NCBI RefSeq assembly: GCF_006483455.1
Contig: NZ_PPPU01000030.1
Span: 1 to 48,324 of the forward strand
Reading direction: 5' to 3'
Source of the DNA: Methylomonas koyamae
Lineage (GTDB): Bacteria; Pseudomonadota; Gammaproteobacteria; Methylococcales; Methylomonadaceae
DNA length: 48,324 nucleotides
In this document: positions 35,729 to 44,691 of the stretch, piece after piece
Position numbering within the stretch: the first letter of the stretch is position 1
Layout: each line of letters begins with the position of its first letter
Made by a program: the position numbers and the translations under genes
Notes under the pieces: model-generated
Database searches by the model: none
The model's input: only the letters and a program-made list of their open reading frames with translations
What the model was told of the DNA's origin: nothing

Positions 35729-37059
35729 TGAAACCGGCTTGGAGTTTTGCCTTAGCATTGGCGGTGTCGAGTGTCGGTCAGGCGCTTGCCGACGACCTAA
35801 TCAGCGTTTACCAGCAGGCCTTGTCCGGCGATCCGAAATTGAAAGCCGCCGGTTTGAAACTGAATATCGGTACCGCGCAAAAAGAACAATCCTTCGGCGA
35901 GTTCTTGCCGCAAGTCACGGCGACCGGCAACTGGTCGCACAACGACCAGACCGTCAGCGGCAGTGGCCGCGAGGTCAACACGACTTATCCCGGCAAGCGC
36001 TACTACATCTCGGTCAACCAGTCGCTGGTCGACCTCGCCAAATTCTGGAACTGGCGCCGGGCCAAGGAAACCGAGAACGTCTACATCGAAGAACAAGTCG
36101 AAGCCGAAAACGCGCTGATCGACGATGTGGTCGAGCGTTACTTTGATCTGTTGCAAGCCGAGGACCAACTGAATTTGCTGCGCGGCGAAACCGAAGCCTT
36201 GGCCGTGCAGCACGAACAAATCAAACATCAATTTGCCAAGCAACTGGTCAAAATTACCGATCTCTATGAAGTCGAGGCCAGACTCGACCAATTGCAGGCC
36301 AGCCAGATCGAAGCGGAAACCGTACTGGTTAAGGCTCGGGAAAATTTGCGGGAGATGACCGGCAATCTGCCGCAAGACTTGGCGCGGTTACGCGAGGATA
36401 TTGACTACCAGCCGCTGCAGGGTAATCTGGATGACTGGATCGCCGTCGCGAAAAGCGAGAATCCGCTGCTACGCGCCCAACTCAGTGCGATCGAAGCGGC
36501 CAGCGACGATGTGGCGATGCAACGCTCCCGGCATCTGCCGGTGGTCGATTTGCAATTTAATTACTTCAACAGCGATACCGGCTTTCAAAGTTCGCGCACG
36601 CCGCAAACCGAAGTGCAGACCGCCGGCATCAATGTCAGCGTGCCGATTTTCAGCGGCGGGGTGATTGCGGAAAAAACCAACGAAGCCCAGCACCGGCTGG
36701 AGTTGGCAAAAAACGAAAACGAAAGCAAAATCCGCGCCCTGGTCAAGGAAATCAGCGACGCGTTTTTAACCTCCAACGCCAGCGTGCGGCGGATTGCCGC
36801 GTCGGCCAAAGCCCTGGAGTCGGCCAAAAAATCGCGCGAAGCCAAGGAAAAAGGCTTTAAATTCGGCCTGGAAACCATCAGCGATGTGCTCGACACCCAG
36901 CAAGCCGAATTCCGCGCCAGACGCGATTTGGCTCAGGGTCGTTACAGTTACGTCAAAAATCGGATGCGTTTTTTACATGCGGTGGGTGTGATCTCGCCGC
37001 AGAACCTGGAAGAAGTCAACCAATGGCTGCAGCAGCCGCAATCCACCAGCCCGAACTAA
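35728..37059 (+). CDS. TolC-family outer-membrane channel (PrtF-like)
   Basis: This is the outer-membrane component of the type I system. The 443 residues begin with a signal peptide (MKPAWSFALALAVSSVGQALA, then DD). The mature part has two homologous halves rich in long amphipathic helices, with the family start DLISVYQQALSGDPKLKAAGL and the second-half region VQTAGINVSVPIFSGGVIAEKTNEA. The start codon overlaps the fusion-protein stop. The last 37 bases overlap the following Hsp70 gene in another frame, which ties the chaperone gene to the operon. Confidence 0.94.
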   Translation: MKPAWSFALALAVSSVGQALADDLISVYQQALSGDPKLKAAGLKLNIGTAQKEQSFGEFLPQVTATGNWSHNDQTVSGSGREVNTTYPGKRYYISVNQSLVDLAKFWNWRRAKETENVYIEEQVEAENALIDDVVERYFDLLQAEDQLNLLRGETEALAVQHEQIKHQFAKQLVKITDLYEVEARLDQLQASQIEAETVLVKARENLREMTGNLPQDLARLREDIDYQPLQGNLDDWIAVAKSENPLLRAQLSAIEAASDDVAMQRSRHLPVVDLQFNYFNSDTGFQSSRTPQTEVQTAGINVSVPIFSGGVIAEKTNEAQHRLELAKNENESKIRALVKEISDAFLTSNASVRRIAASAKALESAKKSREAKEKGFKFGLETISDVLDTQQAEFRARRDLAQGRYSYVKNRMRFLHAVGVISPQNLEEVNQWLQQPQSTSPN

Positions 37060-39800
37060 GCATTTTGAATAACTCAGCCAGCCAATATTTAGTCGGTATC
37101 GATCTGGGTACCACCCATACCGTCGTGGCCTATGCCGCTGTCGGCGATCCGCACAAGACCATCCGCCTGTTCGAAATTCCGCAGATGACCGCGCCGGGCG
37201 AAGTCGCGTCCAAACCGTTGCTGCCTTCGGTGCGTTACCATCCGGCGGCGGGCGAATTGAGTGCTGAAGCCGGTTTCCTGTTGGCCGAGGATGGAGCTGT
37301 ACTGGGCGAAGCTGCGCGAGTCCTGGGTGCCAAATCGCAGGGCCGCCTGGTCACCAGCGCCAAGAGCTGGTTGTCGCATACTGCAGTCGACCATACGGCA
37401 CCGATTTTGCCGTGGGGGAGTGACGAGTCGGTATTCAAGGTATCGCCGCTGGCGGCCAGTGCGAGTTATTTGCAGCACGTGCGGACGGTTTGGGAGCAGC
37501 GCTTTCCCGACGCGCCGTTGGCGCGGCAAACTCTTGTCGTCACCGTGCCGGCCTCGTTCGACGAATCGGCCCGTTCTCTGACCTTGGAGGCGGCGAAATT
37601 GGCCGGTCTGGCCGACGTGCGTCTGCTGGAGGAACCGCAGGCCGTATGTTACGACTGGTTGCGCCGCCATGCCGGCAGTATCGAGCCCAGTCTGGCCGGC
37701 AGCCGCTTGATGCTGGTCTGCGACGTTGGCGGCGGCACCACCGACTTGACCCTAATCAAAATTGAATACGGCGCCGGCGAGCCCAAATTGACCCGCATCG
37801 GCGTCGGCGACCACTTGATGCTGGGCGGCGACAATATCGATCTGGCCCTGGCGCACTTGGCCGAGAGCCGGTTACGCGGCACCGAACGCAAACTGTCCAG
37901 TGCCGACCTGGCGCAATTGCTGGAGCAATGCCGCATCGCCAAAGAACGCTTGTTGGCCGACGATGCGCCGGATCAAATGGCTGTGACTTTGCTCGGCGGT
38001 GGGTCCAAATTGATCGGCGGTAGTAAAACCACAGCGTTGAGCCGGGAGGAAGTCAGACAGATTGCGTTGGACGGTTTCCTGCCTCTGTCGGGGCTGCAGG
38101 AACTGCCGGACAAGAAGCGCAGCGGGGTGGTCGAATTCGGTCTGCCCTACGCGGCCGAGCCGGCCATCAGCAAGCATATCGCCGGTTTTTTGCAGTCGCA
38201 TGCCCAGGCCGCGCAACAGGCGCTCGGCGAGCAGAGCGTCGTACCCGATGCGCTGTTGTTGAACGGCGGCGTATTCCGCAGCCGGGCACTGGTGCAGCGG
38301 GTAACGGGGCTGCTGTCGGCTTGGCGCGGCGGCCGGGCGCCGACCGTGCTGGACAATCCGGACCCGGAATTGGCGGTTGCCTACGGTGCAGTCAGCTACG
38401 CCATCGCCCGCCGCGATAAAAAATTGCGGATCGGCGGCGGCGCGGCGCGCAGTTATTTCTTGCTGGTCGACAGTGCCGGGCAAACCCGGCGCGGAGTCTG
38501 CATTTTGCCGAAAGGCAGCGAAGAAGGGCATGAAGTGTTGCTGGCCGGCCGCCAATTTGCGTTACGCGTCGGCCAGCCGGTGCGCTTCCATTTGCTGTCG
38601 GCGAGTGGTGACGGCGATTACCGCACCGGCGACCTGGTCGAACTCGACGACGACCGCTTCCACAGCTTGCCGCCATTGGCGGTGGCGTTCGAAGGCCAAC
38701 AGCGGGCCGAAGTCGCCGTGCAGTTGTCGGCAAGCTATACCGAAGTCGGCACCTTGCGTTTGCAATGCGTCGCACTGGATGGCGAGCAGCAGCGGTGGGA
38801 TGTCGAATTTCAGATCCGCAAGGCCAAATCCGCGTTGGTAAATGCCGATCTGCCCGCGCAACTGCCGCAAGCCCTGGAAAAGATTCAGGCCGTATTCGGC
38901 GCCAAATCCAAACAAGTCGACCCGCAGGCGGTAAAAACCTTGCGCGCCGATTTGGAAAAAGTATTGGCCGCCCCGCGCGGCGAGTGGCAAACCCCACTGC
39001 TGCGCGAATTATTCAATGCCTTGCTGGACGGCAGCAAATACCGCCGGCGCAGCGAGCCGCACGAGCGGTTGTGGTTCAGTCTGGCCGGGTTTTGCCTGCG
39101 GCCCGGTTTCGGTTATCCGCTGGACGACTGGCGGGTGGAGCAACTGTGGAAGCTGTATCCGGAAGGCCTGCAGTTCGTCAACGAAAAGCAGAACTGGGCC
39201 GAATGGTGGACCTTGTGGCGGCGAGTCGCCGGCGGTTTGCCGGCCGAGGCCCAGCAACGCATTTTTAACGATATCGGCAAGTTCATCAATCCGGCCTCGG
39301 CCCGCCAGCCGGGGCTGGCGAAGCAACTCGCAACCCGCGGCTACGAGGACATACTGCGGTTGGCGGCATCGCTGGAGCGTTTGGCGGTGGCCGATAAATT
39401 GCAATTAGGCGAATGGCTGCTGAAACGTTTGGCCAAAGCCGGCGAACCCGAACAAAGCTGGTGGGCCTTGGGCCGGATCGGGGCGCGGATACTGTTTCAC
39501 GGCAACAACCACGATGTGATACCGCCGGCTCAGGCATCCGCTTGGTTAAACCAATTGCTGGCTGCCGATTGGAAAAAGCAGGTGCAGATCGGCTTCGCCG
39601 CGACCTTGCTGGCGCGGCGTTGCGACGACCGCGTCCGCGATATCGACGACGACTTGCGCCGGCAAGTGCTGGATAAATTGAAACAGGCCAAAGCCCCGGC
39701 GTCGTGGCAGGACATGGTGGCCGAATACACAGCGCTTGACGAAAGCCAGGAAAAACAAATCTTCGGCGAAGCCTTGCCGCCGGGTTTGAAACTGATTTAG
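37023..39800 (+). CDS. Hsp70-family chaperone, long form with extended C-terminal domain
   Basis: The N-terminal actin-like ATPase has YLVGIDLGTTHTVVAYA (about residues 22-38), VVTVPASFDESAR, CDVGGGTTDLTLIKIE and LLNGGVFRSRALVQRV. The C-terminal 400 or so residues do not look like the DnaK peptide-binding and lid domains. They fit the long bacterial Hsp70 group with a DUF3731-like tail. At 925 residues it is far longer than DnaK. The ATG overlaps the end of the TolC-like gene by 37 bases; a TTG at 37065 would avoid the overlap but lacks a good ribosome binding site. Its place in a secretion operon suggests it keeps the giant cargo export-competent; this is inference. Confidence 0.88.
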   Translation: MAAAAAIHQPELSILNNSASQYLVGIDLGTTHTVVAYAAVGDPHKTIRLFEIPQMTAPGEVASKPLLPSVRYHPAAGELSAEAGFLLAEDGAVLGEAARVLGAKSQGRLVTSAKSWLSHTAVDHTAPILPWGSDESVFKVSPLAASASYLQHVRTVWEQRFPDAPLARQTLVVTVPASFDESARSLTLEAAKLAGLADVRLLEEPQAVCYDWLRRHAGSIEPSLAGSRLMLVCDVGGGTTDLTLIKIEYGAGEPKLTRIGVGDHLMLGGDNIDLALAHLAESRLRGTERKLSSADLAQLLEQCRIAKERLLADDAPDQMAVTLLGGGSKLIGGSKTTALSREEVRQIALDGFLPLSGLQELPDKKRSGVVEFGLPYAAEPAISKHIAGFLQSHAQAAQQALGEQSVVPDALLLNGGVFRSRALVQRVTGLLSAWRGGRAPTVLDNPDPELAVAYGAVSYAIARRDKKLRIGGGAARSYFLLVDSAGQTRRGVCILPKGSEEGHEVLLAGRQFALRVGQPVRFHLLSASGDGDYRTGDLVELDDDRFHSLPPLAVAFEGQQRAEVAVQLSASYTEVGTLRLQCVALDGEQQRWDVEFQIRKAKSALVNADLPAQLPQALEKIQAVFGAKSKQVDPQAVKTLRADLEKVLAAPRGEWQTPLLRELFNALLDGSKYRRRSEPHERLWFSLAGFCLRPGFGYPLDDWRVEQLWKLYPEGLQFVNEKQNWAEWWTLWRRVAGGLPAEAQQRIFNDIGKFINPASARQPGLAKQLATRGYEDILRLAASLERLAVADKLQLGEWLLKRLAKAGEPEQSWWALGRIGARILFHGNNHDVIPPAQASAWLNQLLAADWKKQVQIGFAATLLARRCDDRVRDIDDDLRRQVLDKLKQAKAPASWQDMVAEYTALDESQEKQIFGEALPPGLKLI

Positions 39801-39816
39801 CGCTGGGAGATAAGTC

Positions 39817-40524
39817 ATGGCGGCAGCATTCGATTTACTGGTCGTGGTTCCGGCACGGAGCGGCTCCAAAGGGTTGCCGGACAAAAATGTCCGGCCGCTG
39901 GCCGGCAAGCCGCTGCTGGAATGGACCGCGCAAACCATTAGGCAGGCCGGGTTGCCGCAGTCGTTGGCGCTGTTGTCGACCGATGCCGAAGCGTATGCCG
40001 AGATCGGCCGTAACGCCGGGCTGGCGGTGCCGTTTCTACGCCCGGCCTGTCATGCCACGGACGCTGCGTCGTCGCTGCAAGTGGTGGAACATGCCTTGGA
40101 TTGGTTTCGCGGGAATCAGGGTTATTTGCCGGCTTGGGTCATGTTGTTGCAGCCAACCTCGCCGTTCCGCAGTCCGGCTATACTTCGCCAGGCGATGACA
40201 TTGGCCAATGGCGGTAACGTCGATGCGGTGATCGGTTGCAAGGAAATCCAGCGCAACCTGACCACGTTGTTCCAATTGCGCGACGGTTTCATGCAAGCGC
40301 TGGACAACCGGCAACCGACTCAAGCCAGCCGGCAACAAACCCAGCCGTTGTTGACTCCGAATGGGGCGATGTATCTGGTTCGGACCGACTACTTGCTGGA
40401 ATATAAATCGTTCTATCCGCCGCAGACCGTGCCGTTGGTGATGAACGCCATTCAAAGCCTGGACATCGACACCGCAGAAGACTGGGCTATCGCCGAGGCC
40501 TTTGTTAAACAAGGATTGGTATGA
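39817..40524 (+). CDS. CMP-sugar (acylneuraminate-type) cytidylyltransferase 1
   Basis: This enzyme activates a nonulosonic acid with CTP to the CMP-sugar used by transferases. The 235 residues show the family P-loop-like motif VVPARSGSKGLPDKNVRPLAGKP (about 6-28), LLSTDAEAYAEIG and MLLQPTSPFRSPAILRQAM (about 109-127). GGGAGA precedes the ATG. It lies 16 bases after the Hsp70 gene and overlaps the LegB-like gene by 4 bases (ATGA). The pairing suggests a legionaminic-type substrate (LegF role), but the exact sugar cannot be read from sequence. Confidence 0.9.
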   Translation: MAAAFDLLVVVPARSGSKGLPDKNVRPLAGKPLLEWTAQTIRQAGLPQSLALLSTDAEAYAEIGRNAGLAVPFLRPACHATDAASSLQVVEHALDWFRGNQGYLPAWVMLLQPTSPFRSPAILRQAMTLANGGNVDAVIGCKEIQRNLTTLFQLRDGFMQALDNRQPTQASRQQTQPLLTPNGAMYLVRTDYLLEYKSFYPPQTVPLVMNAIQSLDIDTAEDWAIAEAFVKQGLV

Positions 40525-41501
40525 AAAAAGTATTAGTGACCGGCGCCGACGGTTTCATCGGCTCGCATCTGACCGAAATGCTGGCGGCGCGCGGCTGCGA
40601 GGTACGGGCTTTGGCGCAATACAATTCGTTTAATTCCTGGGGCTGGCTGGACGATGCCGCTTGCAAACACGACATCGAAGTAGTGTGCGGAGACGTGCGC
40701 GATCCGGCGTTCTGCCGCAGCATTTGCCAGGGCGTCGATACCGTATTTCATTTGGCGGCGTTGATTGCGATTCCGTATTCCTATGTCGCGCCGGACAGTT
40801 ATGTCGATACCAATATCCGCGGCACCTTGAACATCTGCCAGGCGGCGCGCGATGCTGGTGTCGGCCGGGTGATCCATACCTCGACCAGCGAGGTTTACGG
40901 CACCGCGCAATACGTACCGATCGACGAAAAACATCCGCTGCAACCGCAATCGCCTTACAGTGCCTCGAAGATTGCCGCCGATGCGATGGCGATGAGTTTT
41001 TTCAATGCCTTCAATCTGCCGTTGACGATTGCCCGGCCGTTCAACACCTATGGTCCGCGCCAGTCCGCCAGAGCGGTGATTCCGACCATCATCAGCCAGA
41101 TCGCCGCCGGTAAAAAGCAAATCCAGCTCGGCGACGTCACGCCGACTCGCGATTTCAATTACGTCGAAGATACTTGCCGCGGCTTCATCGCGTTGGCCGA
41201 GTCGGACAAAACCATCGGCGAGACGGTCAACATCGGTTCCAATTTCGAAATCTCGGTCGGTGACACCTTGAATCTGATCAAGGCCATCATGGTCAGCGAC
41301 GTCGAATTTCTGGTCGACGAGCAACGTTTGCGGCCGGAAAAGTCCGAAGTCAACCGGTTGTGGTGCGATAACAGCAAGATCAGAGCATTAACCGGGTTTA
41401 ACCCGGAAGTCAGCTTGGAAGATGGCCTGCGCCGCACCGTGGATTGGTTTTGCCGGTCCGAGAATCTGAAAAAGTACAAAACGGATATTTACAATGTTTG
41501 A
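40521..41501 (+). CDS. legB: NAD-dependent 4,6-dehydratase LegB-like
   Basis: This is an extended short-chain dehydrogenase of the sugar-nucleotide type, 326 residues. It has VTGADGFIGSHLTEMLAARG (nucleotide loop, residues 5-24), TSTSEVYGTAQYVPIDE, the YSASK catalytic Tyr-Lys pair and TIARPFNTYGPRQSARAVIP. The YNSFNSWGWLDD stretch near residue 34 is the hallmark I associate with LegB of Campylobacter. LegB dehydrates GDP- or UDP-GlcNAc to the 4-keto-6-deoxy sugar, the first step to legionaminic acid. The start overlaps the cytidylyltransferase and the end overlaps legC by 8 bases. Confidence 0.88.
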   Translation: MKKVLVTGADGFIGSHLTEMLAARGCEVRALAQYNSFNSWGWLDDAACKHDIEVVCGDVRDPAFCRSICQGVDTVFHLAALIAIPYSYVAPDSYVDTNIRGTLNICQAARDAGVGRVIHTSTSEVYGTAQYVPIDEKHPLQPQSPYSASKIAADAMAMSFFNAFNLPLTIARPFNTYGPRQSARAVIPTIISQIAAGKKQIQLGDVTPTRDFNYVEDTCRGFIALAESDKTIGETVNIGSNFEISVGDTLNLIKAIMVSDVEFLVDEQRLRPEKSEVNRLWCDNSKIRALTGFNPEVSLEDGLRRTVDWFCRSENLKKYKTDIYNV

Positions 41502-42633
41502 GCGTTTGGTCGGTTTCGTCAGGGAGATTTACCAAACCGACGCTTTCATTCCGTTGCACGAACCGCGTTTTGCCGGCAACGAAAAACGCTATTTGAACGA
41601 CGTGATCGACAGCACCTTCGTCTCCAGCGTCGGGCCGTATGTCAGTGAATTCGAGCGCAAGATTGCCGAATACTGCGGCGCCAAGCATGCGGTTGCCACC
41701 GTCAACGGCACTGCCGCGCTGCATATCGCATTATTGCTGGCCGGCGTCGGCCCCGGCGACGAGGTGGTCACCCAGGCGGTGACCTTTATTGCCACCTGCA
41801 ATGCGATTCACTACTGCGGCGCCGAGCCGGTCTTCGTCGACGTCGATAGCGCGACTCTAGGCCTGTCGCCGGCGGCGTTGGCGGCGTTTCTGGAGCAACA
41901 CGGCGAGCGCCGCGATGGCGGGGTTTATAACAAAACCAGCGGCAAGCGTATCGCCGCCTGCCTGCCGATGCATACCTTCGGCCATCCTTGCGATATGGCG
42001 GGCTTGCTTAAAGTTTGCGACCACTATGGAATCGCCGTCGTCGAGGATGCGGCCGAAGCGTTGGGTAGCCGGCTCGGCGATCGGCATTGCGGCACCTTCG
42101 GCAAACTCGGCGTGCTCAGCTTCAACGGCAACAAGATCATCACCACCGGCGGCGGCGGCATGATTCTGACCGACGATGACGAACTGGCCCGGCAGGCCAA
42201 GCACCTGACCACCACGGCCAAACTGGCCCACGCCTGGAAATTCGAACACGACCAAATCGGCTACAACTACCGGATGCCGAATCTGAACGCCGCGCTGGGT
42301 CTGGCGCAGCTGGAGCAGTTGCCGGCCTTCGTCGCGGCCAAGCGCGAACTGGCGGGCCGTTATCTGGCCTGGGGCGAGGCAAACGGCGTCGAAATTTTTC
42401 GGGAACCTGCCGGTGCGCGCGCCAACTACTGGCTCAACGCAGTGCTGCTGGAGGATCTGACCGCGCGCGATGCGTTGCTGGAATACACCAATCACCACGG
42501 CGTGATGACCCGGCCCTTGTGGGAGCTGATGCCGGATTTACCGATGTATCGCCATTGCCAAACCGATGGTCTCACGCAATCGCGAAGTGTCGTCAGGAGG
42601 TTGGTGAATATTCCCAGCAGCGTGCTATTCTGA
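41494..42633 (+). CDS. legC: Sugar-nucleotide aminotransferase LegC-like (DegT/DnrJ family)
   Basis: This PLP enzyme would transaminate the LegB product at C4. The 379 residues include PLHEPRFAGNEKRYLNDVIDS (about 16-36), TFVSSVGPYVSEFE, ATVNGTAALHIALLLAGVGP and VEDAAEALGS. The Schiff-base lysine lies in SFNGNKIITTGGGGMI (about residue 213). The C-terminus VRRLVNIPSSVLF is the normal end of the family, so the gene is complete. It is the last gene of the operon that begins with the ABC transporter. After its stop the same frame stays open for 50 codons without a recognisable product. Confidence 0.9.
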   Translation: MFERLVGFVREIYQTDAFIPLHEPRFAGNEKRYLNDVIDSTFVSSVGPYVSEFERKIAEYCGAKHAVATVNGTAALHIALLLAGVGPGDEVVTQAVTFIATCNAIHYCGAEPVFVDVDSATLGLSPAALAAFLEQHGERRDGGVYNKTSGKRIAACLPMHTFGHPCDMAGLLKVCDHYGIAVVEDAAEALGSRLGDRHCGTFGKLGVLSFNGNKIITTGGGGMILTDDDELARQAKHLTTTAKLAHAWKFEHDQIGYNYRMPNLNAALGLAQLEQLPAFVAAKRELAGRYLAWGEANGVEIFREPAGARANYWLNAVLLEDLTARDALLEYTNHHGVMTRPLWELMPDLPMYRHCQTDGLTQSRSVVRRLVNIPSSVLF

Positions 42634-43078
42634 ATTGAATTCGTTGCTTACAAACTTGGGAGAAGAGATGGCAACAAGAAAGCAGCGAGGATTTGGTCTT
42701 ATCTAATTCGGGATAATTTCGTGCTTTACCAGAATGAACAAACAATCGGTTTTGATTCCAGGCTTTATGCAAGCGAACGGGATTGAATGATTAGATTGAT
42801 GTTGTGCCTAAGCCCGAAAAATTCAAAATGCTTGGTTCGGGTTGCGGTATTGGTTGTTGGCTTGGGATTCTAGGGTGCCATAGATATCGAAACATGCCGG
42901 ATTTAACTGAGAAAGTCGTAGTACCTGCTATGAGTACGAGTAGGGTCGGTCCAGTCTTAGTTTATCTCGCCAAAATTGAATGTTTGATTGACGGGCTGTT
43001 GGAGAATTATGGAGTTTAGAGGCCTTTACAAGGGATTAGATTTCGCGCAACCACTTTAATAGTGCTCAGGAGAGCTTG
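42634..43078. other. Junction between the two sugar operons, no recognisable gene
   Basis: This 445-base stretch looks more AT-rich than legC. It holds a well-placed Shine-Dalgarno (GGGAGAAGAG) before a 12-codon frame (42668-42706, MATRKQRGFGLI) and several short frames interrupted by stops. A 71-codon frame at 42804-43019 has no recognisable similarity. It may be the remnant of a decayed gene or an insertion border. AGGAG at 43068-43072 serves the next gene. Confidence 0.5.
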
Positions 43079-43777
43079 ATGAAACCATTGATAGAAAAAT
43101 ATCCCGCACCCATCAACTCCAAACTGGATAATTTCGAAAAATATGTCAGGCGCCAAGCCCTTTCACGATTTCTGGTTAGGTACGAATTGTTCCAGATGCA
43201 GCTTCATATCAAGGGCAGCATTATTGAATGCGGTGTTCATCATGGTGGCGGATTGATGGCGTGGGCCAAGCTTTCGGCTGCACTCGAGCCGTTTGCCTTG
43301 GATAGGCGTATCTTCGGCTTCGATACATTCGAGGGGTTTCCGTCGGTAAACGACAAGGATATCGGCTTGGCCACCAATGAACAAACCAAAGTCGGCGGAC
43401 TTTCTACTTCATATGACGTCTATGCCGAATTACAGGAGCTGATCGGCGAATTCGATGAAAATCGGGTGCTTAACCAATTCGAGAAGGTGTTCTTGGTCAA
43501 GGGGAATGCCATGCAGACCATTCCAACGTTTTTGGAGCAGAATCCCCACGTTCTGATTAGTTTGCTGTTTCTGGATTTCGATCTTTACGATCCGACTAAA
43601 GTGGCTCTGCAGTACTTTCTACCGCGCATGCCAAAAGGTTCTATTCTGGCGTTCGACGAAATCAATAATCCTTGGTGGCCGGGTGAAACCATGGCCATGC
43701 TGGAGTTCCTGGATATCGGGCAAAAAGAGATAAGACGTTTCTCGTTCGATCCAAACATTGCCTATATCGTAATGTGA
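43079..43777 (+). CDS. TylF/MycF-family O-methyltransferase
   Basis: The 232-residue product has the SAM motif GSIIECGVHHGGGLMAWAKL (about 43-62), the family stretch RIFGFDTFEGFPSV (about 77-90) and the metal-binding LLFLDFDLYDPTKVAL (about 162-177), as in macrocin and mycinamicin sugar O-methyltransferases. It is probably a sugar or glycan methyltransferase for the surface polysaccharide or glycoprotein. I chose the ATG with AGGAG 6 bases upstream over a TTG one codon earlier. Its stop overlaps a possible GTG start of the ATP-grasp gene, so it heads a second rightward operon. Confidence 0.85.
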   Translation: MKPLIEKYPAPINSKLDNFEKYVRRQALSRFLVRYELFQMQLHIKGSIIECGVHHGGGLMAWAKLSAALEPFALDRRIFGFDTFEGFPSVNDKDIGLATNEQTKVGGLSTSYDVYAELQELIGEFDENRVLNQFEKVFLVKGNAMQTIPTFLEQNPHVLISLLFLDFDLYDPTKVALQYFLPRMPKGSILAFDEINNPWWPGETMAMLEFLDIGQKEIRRFSFDPNIAYIVM

Positions 43778-44691
43778 TAAACATGATGCGCAAGAAGGTT
43801 TTGACTGAGGCGTCGGGTAGTTTGGTAAGCGGCTATTTGCTTAAAGCGATCAAAGACGCCGGTCATATCGCCGTGGCGTCCGATATCGATGAACAGTGCG
43901 TAGGGCGTTATCTGGCCGACGAATTCGTAAAAATGCCGTCGAAGCACGCTCCGGATTTATGGGTAATCGTTTCGGCTATTCTTGCTGAAAATCGCATCGA
44001 TGTCGTCATACCTTCGCTGGATGAAACGCTGTTGGGTTGGGCAGAGAACAAACATCGGTTTGCCGCACAAGGTGTCGAAGTCATCATCTCTGATCCATCG
44101 GTGATCGAAACCTTTGTTGATAAATGGTTGGCGTACCGTTTTTTTGTTGAGAACGGCATACCAACGCCGGATTCCAGTTTGAACCAGGACTATCCGTTGG
44201 TCAAACCCCGTAACGGCAGAGGTGGACAAGGCGTTTGCGTCACCTCTGAGCCGGTCGATATGAACGGGATGTTGTCGCAGGAGTTACTGGAGGGAGAGGA
44301 ATATACGGTCGATGTGCTGTGCGATAAGGCGTCGCGGCCGCTGTATATCGTGCCTCGCCGACGCATCGGAGTGAAAGACGGTAAATCGACACAGGGCATC
44401 GTCGTTAATCATGCGGAAATCGTAAAGGTAGTTAATGCATTGTGTCAGGCCACTCAATTTGTCGGTCCTATCAATGTCCAGTGTTTTTGCTGTAACGACG
44501 GTACGGTAAAAGTCGTTGAGGTCAATCCGCGCATTGCTGGTGGGATGGCGCTGGGATTTGCGGCGACGGAAAACTGGGTCGCGGTGTTGTGCAACAAACT
44601 GACTGGCGAAACGTTATATCGAGCCAAGCCGATTAACTACGGGCTCAGGATGCTGAGGTACTATGCTGAAGTCTTTGTATCCGAGCATTGA
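43774..44691 (+). CDS. ATP-grasp ligase family protein
   Basis: The 305 residues comprise a Rossmann-like N-terminal part (LTEASGSLVSGYLLKAIKDAG) and an ATP-grasp fold. Nucleotide-binding lysine regions are DYPLVKPRNGRGGQGVCV (about 148-165) and LLEGEEYTVDVLC, and the metal site is VVEVNPRIAGG (about 249-259). It resembles carbamoyl-phosphate-synthase-like ligases that join a carboxylate to an amine. The start may be GTG 43774 (4-base overlap with the methyltransferase) or ATG 43783/43786; none has a clear Shine-Dalgarno. Its substrate is unknown. Between sugar genes, it could ligate an acyl or aminoacyl group to an amino sugar. Confidence 0.82.
   Translation: MINMMRKKVLTEASGSLVSGYLLKAIKDAGHIAVASDIDEQCVGRYLADEFVKMPSKHAPDLWVIVSAILAENRIDVVIPSLDETLLGWAENKHRFAAQGVEVIISDPSVIETFVDKWLAYRFFVENGIPTPDSSLNQDYPLVKPRNGRGGQGVCVTSEPVDMNGMLSQELLEGEEYTVDVLCDKASRPLYIVPRRRIGVKDGKSTQGIVVNHAEIVKVVNALCQATQFVGPINVQCFCCNDGTVKVVEVNPRIAGGMALGFAATENWVAVLCNKLTGETLYRAKPINYGLRMLRYYAEVFVSEH

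Noticed and set aside
42634-42786. Stop-codon readthrough extension of legC
   Set aside because: The legC product already ends with the normal family C-terminus; the open frame after the stop has no similarity I recognise.
42804-43019. 71-codon plus-strand frame
   Set aside because: No start signal of quality, no recognisable similarity, and it sits in a stretch that looks like decayed or non-coding DNA.
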